From Rhizobium sp. Q54 (lineage in GTDB: Bacteria; Pseudomonadota; Alphaproteobacteria; UBA2966; CAIVPW01): DNA of 64,000 nucleotides. The stretch covers positions 28,429-92,428 of the forward strand of contig CAMDPO010000005.1 in NCBI GenBank assembly GCA_945904955.1. The letters run 5' to 3'. This document shows, one piece after another, positions 24,238 to 35,063 of this stretch (its first letter is position 1; each line of letters opens with the position of its first letter). A program made the translations under genes and the position numbers. Under the pieces are notes generated by a model that had not been told where the DNA came from, searched no databases, and saw only the letters and a program-made list of their open reading frames with translations.

Positions 24238-27200
24238 GCCTGCCTCTGCCCACGCGCCGCCGCGCGACGCTGCAGCAAGCGACGGCGTCCGACCCGCGCG
24301 TCTCGTCGTGGGTGACGGCGTCCGCCGGCACCGGCAAGACCCAGGTGCTCACCGATCGCGTCCTGCGCCTGCTGCTCGCCGACACCAAGCCCGGCGCCAT
24401 TCTCTGCCTCACCTTCACCCGCGCCGCTGCCGCGGTGATGAAGGCGCGCCTCACCGAGGTGCTGGGCAAGTGGGCGACCGCGCCCGAGGAAGTCCTGGCC
24501 GAAGACCTGCGCCTGCTCATGGGGCTAGGCGATCGCGCCAGTGCCACGGAAGTGCGTCGCGCGCGCCGTCTGTTCGCCGAGGTTCTGGACGCGCCCGGCG
24601 GCCTCAAGGTCGTCACCATCCACGCCTTCTGCGAGTCTCTGCTGGCGCGCTTCCCGGTCGAAAGCCGTGTCGCCGCGCATTTCGAGGTCATGGACGAGCG
24701 CACCGCGGCCGAACATCTCGAAGCAGCGCGCGACCGCGTGCTCCAGCGCGCCCGCATCGATCCCGCGCTCGCCGTCAAAGTCGGTGGCGTCACGGCGCGC
24801 GTGAATGAGCAGAAATTCGGCGAGCTGATGGCCGAGCTCGCCAAGCATCGCGCCCGCGTCCGTTCCCTCGTCGCCGGCGGCATCGACGCCGCCTTCACCC
24901 GCGTCCGCGATTGCCTCGGTCTGCGCGTCGGCGAGACCGCCGAGCGCATTCTTGCCGATGCCTGCCGCGATGGTTCCTTCGATCAGCTCGGACTGGAGCG
25001 GCTATGCCGCGAGCTCGGGCGCGGCGCCAAGACCTACATCCAGCGCGCCAAGGACCTGCTCGACTGGCTGCGCGCCACCGCCGCCGCGCGAGAAGCCACG
25101 TTCGACGACTACCGCAGCCTGTACTTCACCGAGAAGGACGAGCGCCGCAAGACGATCTTCAACGACAAGGAGCTGGCAGCAGCGCCGGAGCTTGGCCGCG
25201 TGCTCGATGCCGAGGTCGATCGCATCGCTGCCGTGCACGAGCGCTTGCGCAAGGCCGAGGTCTACGACGCCACCTCGTGCTTGCTGGCGTTCGCGGCCGA
25301 GCTGCTCGACGAGTACGAGCGGGGCAAGCGGCGCCAGGCGCTGCTCGACTACGACGACCTCATTCTGAAGACGCGCGACTTGCTGGGGCGTCCCGGCGTC
25401 GCACCGTGGGTGCTCTACAAGCTCGACGGCGGCATCGACCACATCCTCATCGACGAAGCCCAGGACACCAGCCCAGAGCAGTGGCAGGTGATCAAGGCGA
25501 TCGCCGACGAGTTCTTCGCCGGGAGGGCCGCGCGCGACGTTCGGCGCACCGTGTTCGCGGTCGGCGACTCCAAGCAGTCGATCTTCGGGTTCCTGCAGGC
25601 GGACCCGCAGTCGTTCAAGGCGATGCGCGACTACTTCGGCGAGCGCGTCACCGCCGCCGACGAGGATTGGCGCCCGGAGACCCTGGTCGAATCGTTCCGC
25701 ACCGTGGAGCCGGTCCTCAGGGCCGTGGACCGCGTCTTTGCCGCGCCCCCGGCGCAGAACGGCCTCCTGCTCGCCGACCCCGAGGTCCATCACGTCGCCC
25801 ACCGTCGCGGTCAGGCCGGCTACGTCGAGCTGTGGCCGACCGAGGTGCCTGACGAAGCCGAGCCGGCGCGCGCTTGGGACCCGCCCATCGAGCAGGAGCA
25901 TCGCCGCTCCGCCAGCGCTCGCCTAGCCGAGCGCATCGCCAAGACCGTGCGTGATTGGATCGGCACCGAAATGCTGTCGTCGCGCGGCCGCGCCGTCCGC
26001 CCCGGCGACATCATGATCCTCGTGCAGCGCCGTGCCGACTTCGTCGAAGAAGTCGTGCGTGCCCTCAAGATGCAGGATGTCGCAGTCGCCGGCACCGACC
26101 GCATGCTCATCACCGAGCAGCTGCCAGTGCAGGACCTGATGGCGCTCGGCGCCTTCGCGCTGCTGCCCGAGGACGACCTCACCCTCGCCACTGTGCTCAA
26201 GAGTCCACTCGTCGGCCTCAGCGAAGACGCGCTCTATGACCTCGCCGCCGATCGCAAGCGGCCGCTGTGGTCGGAGCTGCGTGCCCGCGCCGGCGAGCGC
26301 CTCGACTTCGCTGCGGCGGTGAAGACGCTGAAAAGCGTCCGCGCCCGCGCCGACTTCGCTACGCCGCACGCCTTCTACGCCAGCCTGCTCAACACCGGCG
26401 GCCGCATGGCCATCCTCCGCCGTCTTGGGCCGGAGGCCAACGATCCGATCGACGAGTTCTTGGCGCGCGCCCTCGAATACGAGCGCGCCCATCCGCCATC
26501 GTTGCAGGGCTTCCTCGACTGGATCGGCCGCGGCCAGGTGGTGGTGAAGCGCGACCTTGAGGTCGGTCGCGACGAGGTGCGCGTGCTCACCGTGCACGGC
26601 GCCAAGGGCCTGCAGGCACCGATCATCTTCCTCGCCGACACCTGCTTCATCGGCCAGACCGAGCCGCTGTTGCACTGGCGCGAACACAACGGCAAGCCGG
26701 TGCTGTTGTGGACGCACCGCGTCAAGTTCGCGGACACCGTGACGCGCGACGAGCGCGCGCTGGCCCGCACGCGGCGCGAGGAGGAGTATCACCGCCTGCT
26801 CTACGTCGCGATGACGCGCGCCGAGGATCGGCTCATCCTGTGCGGGTACGAGACCAAGGTCACGCGCAACGAACGCTGCTGGTACAGTCTCGTCGACGCT
26901 GCCCTGCGGGGCAGCGAGCCCGCGCCCGAAGACCTCGAGGGCGGCGTGCTGCGCTGGGCGAGCGCCCAGACCGAGGCACCCGATCGCGCCAAGGGCGAGG
27001 AACGCGGACCGGCTGCGGAGTCGCAGAAGCTGCCGGCGTGGGCGCTACGCGCCGCGCCGACCGAGCCGGCGCCGAAGTCGCCGCGCGCGCCGAGCCGGCC
27101 GCACGGCGTCGAGCCGCCCGCGTTCTCGCCGCTGGCAGCGGCGGAGGCCAGCACCGGCATCCGCCGCGGCGTGCTCATCCACCGATTGCTGCAACTCCTG

Positions 27201-27656
27201 CCCGCGATGGCGCCGGCGCAACGGCGCGCCGCAGCCACACGATTCCTCGCCACCAACGCCGCCGAGTTCTCCGCCAGCGCGCGCGAGGAGATCGCGAGCG
27301 CGACGCTCGCCGTGCTCGAGGAGCCGTCGTTCGCCCACCTGTTCGGCCCCAACAGCCGCGCCGAGGTGCCGCTCGTCGGCGCGGTCCGCCTGCGCAAGGA
27401 TCACGACGACGTGCTGGCCGGACAGATCGATCGCCTCGTCGTCAGCGACAAAGAGGTCCTCATCGTCGACTACAAGACTCATCGTCCGGCGCCCGCCGAC
27501 GTAGCCAGTGTGCCGCCCATCTACTGCCAGCAGATGGCCGCCTATCGCGCGGCGCTCGCCGCGATCTACCCCGGACGCGTGATTCGCTGCGCGCTCCTGT
27601 GGACCGACGGGCCGCGCCTCATGGAGCTGCCCGCGGCCCAGCTTTCCAGCGCCTAA
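24234..27656 (+). CDS. addA: Double-strand break repair helicase-nuclease AddA
   Basis: A 1140-residue UvrD/Rep-type helicase with a C-terminal nuclease. Walker A is TASAGTGKTQ (K35); CLTFTRAAA (motif Ia), LIDEAQDTSPEQW (motif II), AVGDSKQSIFGFL (motif III), VHGAKGLQAPIIFL and LYVAMTRAEDRL are all present. The nuclease motif LIVDYKTHRP is near residue 1080. It unwinds DNA ends with AddB. The ATG overlaps the addB stop by 4 bp. An unremarkable, complete gene. Confidence 0.95.
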   Translation: MSLPLPTRRRATLQQATASDPRVSSWVTASAGTGKTQVLTDRVLRLLLADTKPGAILCLTFTRAAAAVMKARLTEVLGKWATAPEEVLAEDLRLLMGLGDRASATEVRRARRLFAEVLDAPGGLKVVTIHAFCESLLARFPVESRVAAHFEVMDERTAAEHLEAARDRVLQRARIDPALAVKVGGVTARVNEQKFGELMAELAKHRARVRSLVAGGIDAAFTRVRDCLGLRVGETAERILADACRDGSFDQLGLERLCRELGRGAKTYIQRAKDLLDWLRATAAAREATFDDYRSLYFTEKDERRKTIFNDKELAAAPELGRVLDAEVDRIAAVHERLRKAEVYDATSCLLAFAAELLDEYERGKRRQALLDYDDLILKTRDLLGRPGVAPWVLYKLDGGIDHILIDEAQDTSPEQWQVIKAIADEFFAGRAARDVRRTVFAVGDSKQSIFGFLQADPQSFKAMRDYFGERVTAADEDWRPETLVESFRTVEPVLRAVDRVFAAPPAQNGLLLADPEVHHVAHRRGQAGYVELWPTEVPDEAEPARAWDPPIEQEHRRSASARLAERIAKTVRDWIGTEMLSSRGRAVRPGDIMILVQRRADFVEEVVRALKMQDVAVAGTDRMLITEQLPVQDLMALGAFALLPEDDLTLATVLKSPLVGLSEDALYDLAADRKRPLWSELRARAGERLDFAAAVKTLKSVRARADFATPHAFYASLLNTGGRMAILRRLGPEANDPIDEFLARALEYERAHPPSLQGFLDWIGRGQVVVKRDLEVGRDEVRVLTVHGAKGLQAPIIFLADTCFIGQTEPLLHWREHNGKPVLLWTHRVKFADTVTRDERALARTRREEEYHRLLYVAMTRAEDRLILCGYETKVTRNERCWYSLVDAALRGSEPAPEDLEGGVLRWASAQTEAPDRAKGEERGPAAESQKLPAWALRAAPTEPAPKSPRAPSRPHGVEPPAFSPLAAAEASTGIRRGVLIHRLLQLLPAMAPAQRRAAATRFLATNAAEFSASAREEIASATLAVLEEPSFAHLFGPNSRAEVPLVGAVRLRKDHDDVLAGQIDRLVVSDKEVLIVDYKTHRPAPADVASVPPIYCQQMAAYRAALAAIYPGRVIRCALLWTDGPRLMELPAAQLSSA

Positions 27657-27776
27657 AGGTTTCGGTCCGCGACCTTGACGATGGGGGGTGGGCTCCCTAC
27701 TTTTGTGCCCACGCCTCCGCGATGGCTTTCCGCCGCGCGGGGGCGCTTGATCCAGGGCCCAAGGACCTTACGCACC

Positions 27777-28112
27777 ATGAGCAAGGCCACTACCGACGAC
27801 ACCTTCGATGCCGACGTGCTTGGCAGCAAGAAGCCGGTGCTCGTCGACTATTGGGCCGAGTGGTGCGGGCCGTGCTTGCAGATCGCTCCGGCGCTCGAAG
27901 AGATCGCCAAGGAGTTCGACGGCAAGCTGACCGTGGCCAAGCTCAACATCGACGATCATCCGATGACGCCGACCAAGTACGGCGTGCGTGGCATCCCGAC
28001 GTTGATGCTGTTCAAGGACGGCCAAGTCGCGGCGACCATGGTCGGCGCGCGCCCCAAGGGCAAGCTGGTCGAATGGATCAACTCGGTCATCGGACCGGAG
28101 ACCGCCGCCTAA
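27777..28112 (+). CDS. trxA: Thioredoxin
   Basis: A 111-residue classical thioredoxin with W29-C30-G-P-C33, the buried acidic D24-like position in [10 protein letters not shown], and cis-proline in GIPTLMLF. It reduces cytoplasmic disulphides with thioredoxin reductase. ATG 27777 has AAGGAC upstream; a longer open frame begins at 27675 but has no homology. It stands 120 bases after addA and is convergent with folC. The middle residue between the cysteines and the preceding WCGPC are standard. Confidence 0.95.
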   Translation: MSKATTDDTFDADVLGSKKPVLVDYWAEWCGPCLQIAPALEEIAKEFDGKLTVAKLNIDDHPMTPTKYGVRGIPTLMLFKDGQVAATMVGARPKGKLVEWINSVIGPETAA

Positions 28113-28352
28113 CCGTCTAGCGGCTTAGCACCCCCACCCTGTCGCGCGGAACGCGCGCCCGCTATTTGTGGGGCGCGCCTCTGGCGCGACCGCGCGCTCC
28201 TTGCGGGGCGCGCTGGGAAACCTGTCTGCGATCGAGCTCCTCCTGCCTTCTGGGAGCTCGGCGGGCGATACGCTCGCACGTGGACCGTGTTCCTCCCCGG
28301 TCGACGCGCGCCTTGGACGCGCGCTGGCGCCGGGTGGGGGTGCGAACGGTTC

Positions 28353-28439
28353 CGTCATTGCGAGCGAAGCGAAGCAAATCCAGAGCTCGCGCCTGTGACC
28401 CCTGGATTGCCGCGCGCCCGTTGGGCGCTCGCAATGACG
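28353..28439. repeat. Pair of facing dispersed repeats (GTCATTGCGAGCG type)
   Basis: The 341-base gap between trxA and folC contains no gene. CGTCATTGCGAGCG (28353-28366) and its exact complement CGCTCGCAATGACG (28426-28439) form 14-bp arms; each continues inward toward AATCCAG-type sequence, so these are two copies of one element head to head. A third, degenerate copy lies at 63915. The rest of the gap is GCGC-rich hairpins that could terminate both convergent transcripts. Confidence 0.65.
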
Positions 28440-28453
28440 CGCGATTGGGCGCG

Positions 28454-29791
28454 TCACTTCAGCTCGCGGCCGTCGGCCTCGATGATGTGGGCGGTGAGAT
28501 ACAGCGAGCCGGTGATGAGCACGCGCGCCGGCGGACCCTTGTCGGTCGCGGATGCTGCCTGCTCGTAGGCGTCGGCGAGCGATTTGGCTGCCTTGGCCTT
28601 GATACCGGCCTTGGCCGCCGCGGCGGCCAATTCCTTTGCTGGGATGCTCGCCTCTTGGCCCGGCACGTCCACCGTTACCAGCGCCTGTACGTGCGGCGCC
28701 AGCGGCGTGAAGTAGCTGACCGCGTCCTTGGTGTTGATCATGCCGACGATCAGCACCAGCGGCTTTGGCGACTTCTTCTTCCACTCAACGAACATCTCGG
28801 CCAGCGCGGCGGCGGCGCCCGGATTGTGCGCGCCGTCGACCCACAGCTCGGTGCCCTGGTTGAAGTTCTTGATCAGCCTGCCGTCGTCGATGCGCTGCAA
28901 ACGGCCCGGCCACCTCACGTCGCGCAACGCTTCCGAGATGGCGTAGTGGCCGATCATGAACTCACCGAGTTGATCGATGGCCGTCACTGCGAGACCGGCG
29001 TTGAGCACCTGGTGGGGCCCGGCCAGGCCGGGTACCGGCAGGCGCTCATAGGTGAGCGTCGGCACCTTGACGTGGATCTTGTCGTCCTCGTGCTCGGACT
29101 TGCGCACCGACCAGTCGCGGCCGTGCAGAATCAGCTTCTTGACCCCGACCTCTGCGGCGCGCTTCTCGATGGCCGCGAGCGCCGCGGGCTCCTGCGGTCC
29201 GATCACGGCGACGACGTCCTTCTTCAGGATGCCGGCCTTCTCGGCAGCGATACCGGCGAGGTCGTCGCCGAGGAAGGCGACGTGGTCCACCGACACCGGC
29301 GTGATGACGCACAGGCGCGGCTTATCGATCACGTTGGTCGCGTCGAGGCGGCCGCCGAGGCCGACTTCGAGAATGACCGCCTCGGCGGGCGCGCGCGAGA
29401 ACGCGAGGAACGCCGCGGCCGTGGTGATCTCGAAGAAGGTGATGGGGTCGCCCTCGTTGGCTTTCTCGACCTCGTCGAGCACCGCGACCAGCTCTTCCTC
29501 GGTGATCAGCGACGAGACGGAGGCGCGCCGGGCGACGCGGATGCGCTCGTGGAAGCGCACCAGGTGCGGCGACGTGTAGGTGTGCACGCGCTTGCCGGTC
29601 GCCTCGAGCGCGCCGCGGATGTACTGCACCGTCGAGCCCTTGCCATTGGTGCCGGCGACATGGATGACCGGCGCCAGGCGCTGCTCGGGGTTGCCGAGCT
29701 TGTCCAGCAGGCGCTGGATGCGCTCCAGCGAAAGGTCAATCTTCTTGGGATGGAGCTGCTGCAGCCGCTCCAGGACTTCGTTGCTCGCCAT
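28454..29791 (-). CDS. folC: Bifunctional folylpolyglutamate/dihydrofolate synthase
   Basis: A 445-residue Mur-ligase-family enzyme that adds glutamate to dihydropteroate and to tetrahydrofolates. The ATP-binding loop HVAGTNGKGSTV (about 44-55), VGLGGRLDATNV, ITPVSVDHVAFLG and WVDGAHNPGAAAAL are diagnostic. It is the last gene of the minus-strand lapA-pyrF-trp-accD-folC run, ten bases after accD, the usual position in alphaproteobacteria and others. Confidence 0.95.
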   Translation of the reverse strand: MASNEVLERLQQLHPKKIDLSLERIQRLLDKLGNPEQRLAPVIHVAGTNGKGSTVQYIRGALEATGKRVHTYTSPHLVRFHERIRVARRASVSSLITEEELVAVLDEVEKANEGDPITFFEITTAAAFLAFSRAPAEAVILEVGLGGRLDATNVIDKPRLCVITPVSVDHVAFLGDDLAGIAAEKAGILKKDVVAVIGPQEPAALAAIEKRAAEVGVKKLILHGRDWSVRKSEHEDDKIHVKVPTLTYERLPVPGLAGPHQVLNAGLAVTAIDQLGEFMIGHYAISEALRDVRWPGRLQRIDDGRLIKNFNQGTELWVDGAHNPGAAAALAEMFVEWKKKSPKPLVLIVGMINTKDAVSYFTPLAPHVQALVTVDVPGQEASIPAKELAAAAAKAGIKAKAAKSLADAYEQAASATDKGPPARVLITGSLYLTAHIIEADGRELK

Positions 29792-29801
29792 GGATCGCAG
29801 G

Positions 29802-30764
29802 CTACTCGGCGGCGCGCTTCAGGTCGCTACCTTCGTTGGCGCTGTCGCCACGAAAGACCGACGGCGGGCTGAACGGGATGGCGATGGTGCCGTCCGCGTC
29901 AGCCGCCTCGCTGCGCTTCTTGTTCATCAACAGGTCGATGACCCGAATCAGCGTGCCGCGCAGCTCGCGGCGGTGCACGACCATGTCGACCATGCCGTGG
30001 TCCAAGAGGTACTCGGACTTCTGGAATCCGGCCGGCAGCTTTTCCTTGATGGTGTTCTCGATGACCCGCGGGCCGGTGAAAGCGATCAGCGCGCCCGGCT
30101 CGGCGATGGCGATGTCGCCCAGCATCGCGAACGACGCAGTGACGCCGCCGGTGGTCGGATCGGTCAGCACGACGATGTAGGGCAGGCCGGCATCGCGCAC
30201 CATGCTGGCGGCGACGATCGTGCGCGGCATCTGCATCAGCGACAGGATGCCCTCCTGCATGCGGGCGCCACCCGAAGCGGACAGCGCGATCAGCGGCGCC
30301 TTGCGCGCCACGGCTTCGCGCGCCGCGGTGACCAGCGCCTCGCCGCCCGCCATGCCGAGCGAGCCGCCGAGGAACGCAAAGTTCTGCACCGCCGCGACGA
30401 CTTTGTTGCGGCCCATGGTGCCGCGCGCCACCAGCATGGCATCGTCGTCACCGGTCTTGGCGCGGTTCTCTTTCAGGCGCTCGGAGTAGCGCTTGGCGTC
30501 GCGGAACTTGAGCGGGTCGGCGACCACGCCGGAGACTGCGATCTGCTCGTACTCGCCGCGATCGAACAGGCTCTTCAGGCGGTCGCGCACGCCGAGGCGC
30601 ATGTGGTGCTCGCAATGCGGGCACACCGAGAGGTTGGCCACCAGGTCGCGGTGGAACACCATCTTTTCGCAGCCGGTGCACTTCTCCCACAGGTTCTCCG
30701 GCAACTCGCGCTTGCGCACGAGGGAGCGGATGGTGGGACGGACGAAGTTGGTCAGCCAGTTCAT
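29802..30764 (-). CDS. accD: Acetyl-CoA carboxylase carboxyltransferase subunit beta
   Basis: A 320-residue subunit that, with AccA, moves CO2 from carboxybiotin to acetyl-CoA for fatty acid synthesis. The zinc ribbon C29-x2-C32 and C48-x2-C51 ([19 protein letters not shown]) and the crotonase-like core ([36 protein letters not shown]) are complete. It begins 41 bases after the trpA stop and is followed by folC, a widely conserved order linking tryptophan, lipid and folate genes. Confidence 0.96.
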   Translation of the reverse strand: MNWLTNFVRPTIRSLVRKRELPENLWEKCTGCEKMVFHRDLVANLSVCPHCEHHMRLGVRDRLKSLFDRGEYEQIAVSGVVADPLKFRDAKRYSERLKENRAKTGDDDAMLVARGTMGRNKVVAAVQNFAFLGGSLGMAGGEALVTAAREAVARKAPLIALSASGGARMQEGILSLMQMPRTIVAASMVRDAGLPYIVVLTDPTTGGVTASFAMLGDIAIAEPGALIAFTGPRVIENTIKEKLPAGFQKSEYLLDHGMVDMVVHRRELRGTLIRVIDLLMNKKRSEAADADGTIAIPFSPPSVFRGDSANEGSDLKRAAE

Positions 30765-30805
30765 GCAAACCTCCGTGTTGGTTCGCGTGCAGTCGCACGA
30801 CGCAA

Positions 30806-31656
30806 CTACCGGGACGCGCGCCGCACGCCGCCCGCGAGCTCGCGGGTGAGCGCCGTTACGCTTGCCACGATTTCCGCTGGTTTCTTACCCCCGGCGGCGG
30901 TTTCTCCGATGCAGTCTACCAAAACCGAGCCCACCACCGCAGCATCTGCAAAGGCCGAGATGGTGGCGGCTTGGTCGGCCGAACGAATGCCAAATCCGAC
31001 GGCAATCGGCAGCTTGGTGGCCCGCCGCAGCTCGTCCACGGATACCCGGACGGTCTTGGGGTCGGGCGCGCCCACGCCGGTGATGCCAGCCAGGGACACG
31101 TAGTAGAGGAAGCCCGAGGTGTTCTCGAGCACCTTGGGCAGGCGCTTCTTGTCGGTGGTCGGCGTCGCCAGGCGGATGAACGACAGGCCGGCGGCGCGCG
31201 TGGGCAGCGCCAGTTCCTGGTCTTCCTCGGGCGGCACGTCCACGGCGATCAACCCGTCGACCCCGGCCGCCTTGGCGTCCTTGAGGAACGCCGGCACGCC
31301 ATACGCGTGGACCGGGTTGTAGTAGCCCATCAGCACTATCGGCGTGGCCTGGTCGCCGGCGCGGAACGACCGCACCATCTCCAATGTCTTTTTCATGTTG
31401 GCGCCGGCTTTGAGGGCGCGCAGGTTGGCGCGCTGGATCGCCGGACCGTCGGCCATCGGATCGGTGAACGGCATGCCGAGCTCGATCACGTCGGCGCCGG
31501 CGCCGGGCAGCGCCTTGAGGATCTCGAGCGACACCTCGTGGCCGGGATCGCCGGCCGTGATGAACGTGATCAGTCCGGCGCGCTTCTCGGCCTTCAGCGC
31601 AGCAAATCGAGCCGCAATGCGCCGCTCGCCAACCAATACGTCCCCGGTGGCGGCCA

Positions 31657-31657
<1 letters not shown>
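30806..31657 (-). CDS. trpA: Tryptophan synthase alpha subunit
   Basis: A 283-residue TIM-barrel subunit that cleaves indole-3-glycerol phosphate. The catalytic acids are E59 and D70 ([16 protein letters not shown]), and [10 protein letters not shown] and GFGIRSADQ bind the phosphate side. I start it at GTG 31657, which shares a base with the trpB stop (TAGTG), so translation is coupled. A TTG eight codons later is also possible. It works in a complex with TrpB through an indole tunnel. Confidence 0.93.
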
Positions 31658-32871
<1,214 letters not shown>

Positions 32872-32873
32872 CG

Positions 32874-33512
32874 CTACAACGCGCGTACCGTCTTCAGGAA
32901 TTCCGTGATCCGTTCGGGACTCTTGTGCCCCGGCTTGTCCTCGACGCCCGAGGATACGTCCACCGTGACTGTGCCGCTCGCCTTCACCGCCTGGGCGACG
33001 TTGGCCGCGGTCAGCCCGCCCGACAGCATCCACGGCTTGCGCCACTTGGTGCCGGTCAACAGCTTCCAGTCGAACGCAGTCGCGTTGCCGCCCGGAAGCG
33101 AGCCGCTTGTAGGCGGTTTGGCATCGAACAGCAACCAATCGGCCACGTCCTCATAGGCCTTGGCCGCCGTGACGTCGGCTGCATCGCCGATGGCGATGGC
33201 CTTCATCACCGGCCGGCCGGTGCGGGTGCGGATCGTTTCCACGCGCTGCGGCGTCTCGTTGCCGTGCAGCTGGATGATCTCGATCGGCACCTGCGCCAGT
33301 ACGCGCTCGAGCTGAGCATCGGTGGGATCGACGAACACGCCAACCCGCTGCACGCTTTCTGCTCGCACCGCGAGCTTGGCGGCGTCGGGCGTCGCGACGA
33401 AGCGCGGCGACTTCTGCACGAACATCAGTCCGACGAAGGTGGCGCCGCCGGCGACGGCGGCGTCGATCGCCGCGGCGTTGTTTACGCCGCAGATTTTTGT
33501 TTGCACGGGCAT
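32874..33512 (-). CDS. trpF: Phosphoribosylanthranilate isomerase
   Basis: A 212-residue TIM-barrel enzyme of tryptophan synthesis that converts phosphoribosylanthranilate to CdRP. The catalytic cysteine is C8 in [10 protein letters not shown], and the general acid aspartate is in [12 protein letters not shown] or [19 protein letters not shown] and the C-terminal [16 protein letters not shown] are typical. The ATG at 33512 starts four bases beyond the pyrF stop. Confidence 0.95.
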   Translation of the reverse strand: MPVQTKICGVNNAAAIDAAVAGGATFVGLMFVQKSPRFVATPDAAKLAVRAESVQRVGVFVDPTDAQLERVLAQVPIEIIQLHGNETPQRVETIRTRTGRPVMKAIAIGDAADVTAAKAYEDVADWLLFDAKPPTSGSLPGGNATAFDWKLLTGTKWRKPWMLSGGLTAANVAQAVKASGTVTVDVSSGVEDKPGHKSPERITEFLKTVRAL

Positions 33513-33516
33513 GTTC

Positions 33517-34263
33517 CTAATGCGCCTTGGCGCGGCGCGCTGCGGCGACTTCATCCCACAGCACCGACGCGGCGCTGCGCGGATCGGGCGCCTCGGTGAT
33601 GGCGCGGCCGATGACGAGGTAATCGGCGCCGGCGCGAATGGCGTTGCCGGGAGTATCGACGCGCTTCTGATCTTCGTTGCGGGCGCCGACGCCGCTGCGC
33701 AGCCCCGGCACCAGCAGCAGGAATTCCGGCGACAGCGCGTCGCGCAGCATGCGCACTTCTTGCGGCGAGCACACGACGCCGTCGCAGCCGGCGTCCTGGG
33801 CGAGCTCGGCCAGCGCGCGCACATGGGCGTGCACCGCGCGCTCGACGCCGAGGTCCTTGAGGTCGCTGACGTCCATGCTGGTCAGCATGGTCACCGCCAG
33901 CACCTTGGGCGGCTTCGCCGATTCTCGGGCCGCCTTGACCGCCGCTTCCATCATGGTGCGGCCACCGTTGGTATGGATGGTCGTCATCTCGACACCCAGC
34001 TTGGCCACACCGCGCATGGCCGCCGCGACCGTGTTGGGAATGTCGTGCAGCTTCAGGTCCAAGAAGATCGGCAGCCCTTCGCTGGTCATCGCCTTGATGC
34101 CGGCCGGGCCCTCGGTCGCGAAGAACTCCAAGCCGAGCTTGAGGCCGCCGACCGCGCCCTGCACCTGGCCGGCGAGCTTGCGCGCCGCAGCGAGGCTCGC
34201 CGTGTCCACGGCTACGAAGATCGGGTTGGCGACGACGGTGCCGGTCGTGGCGACAGGACTCAT
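33517..34263 (-). CDS. pyrF: Orotidine 5'-phosphate decarboxylase
   Basis: A 248-residue TIM-barrel enzyme giving UMP, the last pyrimidine step. The catalytic D69-x-K71-x2-D74 array (FLDLKLHDIPNT) is intact, as are TIHTNGG and LVPGLRSG near the phosphate site. Its ATG overlaps the lapA stop by 4 bp. The placement between lapA and trpF is conserved in alphaproteobacteria. Confidence 0.95.
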   Translation of the reverse strand: MSPVATTGTVVANPIFVAVDTASLAAARKLAGQVQGAVGGLKLGLEFFATEGPAGIKAMTSEGLPIFLDLKLHDIPNTVAAAMRGVAKLGVEMTTIHTNGGRTMMEAAVKAARESAKPPKVLAVTMLTSMDVSDLKDLGVERAVHAHVRALAELAQDAGCDGVVCSPQEVRMLRDALSPEFLLLVPGLRSGVGARNEDQKRVDTPGNAIRAGADYLVIGRAITEAPDPRSAASVLWDEVAAARRAKAH

Positions 34264-34610
34264 GGTCCGCCCCCGGACGCTGCGATGCGCGGCACTTGGC
34301 TCACGGCCCCCTGCGTCGCGCCTTGGGGTGCGGTGCGCGTCCGGAACCCTTCGATCTCGCTTTCCAGGTGCTTCACCCGGCGGTGCAGATCGCGGGCGCG
34401 GGCGCGCCAATGGTGCTGGCCGAACCAGGTGGCGACGCCACCGATCACCAGGCCAAAGAACACCGCACCGATCAGCAGCAGGTACAGAGGCATCTCCAGG
34501 GCGTAGGGCAGGGGCTGGAAGTCGACGAAGGCCGCTTTGCGGTTGTTGACCGCAAACACAGCCGTCGCCACCGCGAGCGGCAGGACCACCAGCCAGAACA
34601 GGAATCGCAC
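34260..34610 (-). CDS. LapA-domain membrane protein (DUF1049)
   Basis: A 116-residue protein with two N-terminal helices (about 3-21 and 40-62), NNRKAAFVDFQPLPY between them, and a coiled-coil cytoplasmic segment (RARDLHRRVKHLESEIEGF). In E. coli the LapA/LapB pair regulates LpxC turnover and lipopolysaccharide assembly; no LapB is encoded beside it. It is translationally coupled to pyrF by a 4-bp overlap and lies 91 bases after ihfB. Confidence 0.85.
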   Translation of the reverse strand: MRFLFWLVVLPLAVATAVFAVNNRKAAFVDFQPLPYALEMPLYLLLIGAVFFGLVIGGVATWFGQHHWRARARDLHRRVKHLESEIEGFRTRTAPQGATQGAVSQVPRIAASGGGP

Positions 34611-34701
34611 GGCCCCTACTTACATCAACTTTTGCGACCCGGCACCGGTCGCCGGGCCCAGATTGCGCGGCCCGGCACCCTGAAGGGCGCCCGCCGGACG
34701 G

Positions 34702-35022
34702 TCAGCCCGGGGCCTTAGCGCGGGTGGGCGCCGGGGCGGGGCCATCGGTATTCAAGCGCTGGCGCAGCTCCTTGCCGGTCTTGAAGAACGGCACGTGCTT
34801 CTCGGCCACGTAAACGGCCTCGCCGGTGCGCGGGTTGCGGGCCATGCGCGAGGCGCGCCGCTTCACCGAATAGGCACCGAAGCCACGCAACTCGACGCGG
34901 TCGCCGCGCGCCAACGCCCGGGAAATCTCGTCGAAGATCGTCGTGACGATCCGCTCAATATCGCGCTGGAACAGATGCGGATTCCGCTCCGCCAGACGCG
35001 CGATCAGCTCGGACTTGACCAT
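34702..35022 (-). CDS. ihfB: Integration host factor subunit beta
   Basis: A 106-residue DNA-bending protein of the HU/IHF family. [43 protein letters not shown] with the intercalating proline in RNPRTG, and [15 protein letters not shown] are characteristic. With IhfA it bends DNA at promoters, including sigma-54 promoters. Just before the ATG is an 8-bp hairpin that partly covers the Shine-Dalgarno GGGAGG. The order rpsA-(sppA)-ihfB-lapA-pyrF is common. Confidence 0.95.
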   Translation of the reverse strand: MVKSELIARLAERNPHLFQRDIERIVTTIFDEISRALARGDRVELRGFGAYSVKRRASRMARNPRTGEAVYVAEKHVPFFKTGKELRQRLNTDGPAPAPTRAKAPG

Positions 35023-35047
35023 TCGGGGCCTCCCGCCGGGGCCCCGA
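35023..35047 (-). promoter_or_regulatory. ihfB: Hairpin abutting the ihfB start codon
   Basis: TCGGGGCC and GGCCCCGA (35040-35047 and 35023-35030 on the plus strand) form a perfect 8-bp stem with a 9-base loop that ends at the base before the ATG. The Shine-Dalgarno GGGAGG lies across the loop and the stem, so the structure should restrict translation of ihfB. Confidence 0.5.
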
Positions 35048-35063
35048 CCGCTCCGGTCAAGGC

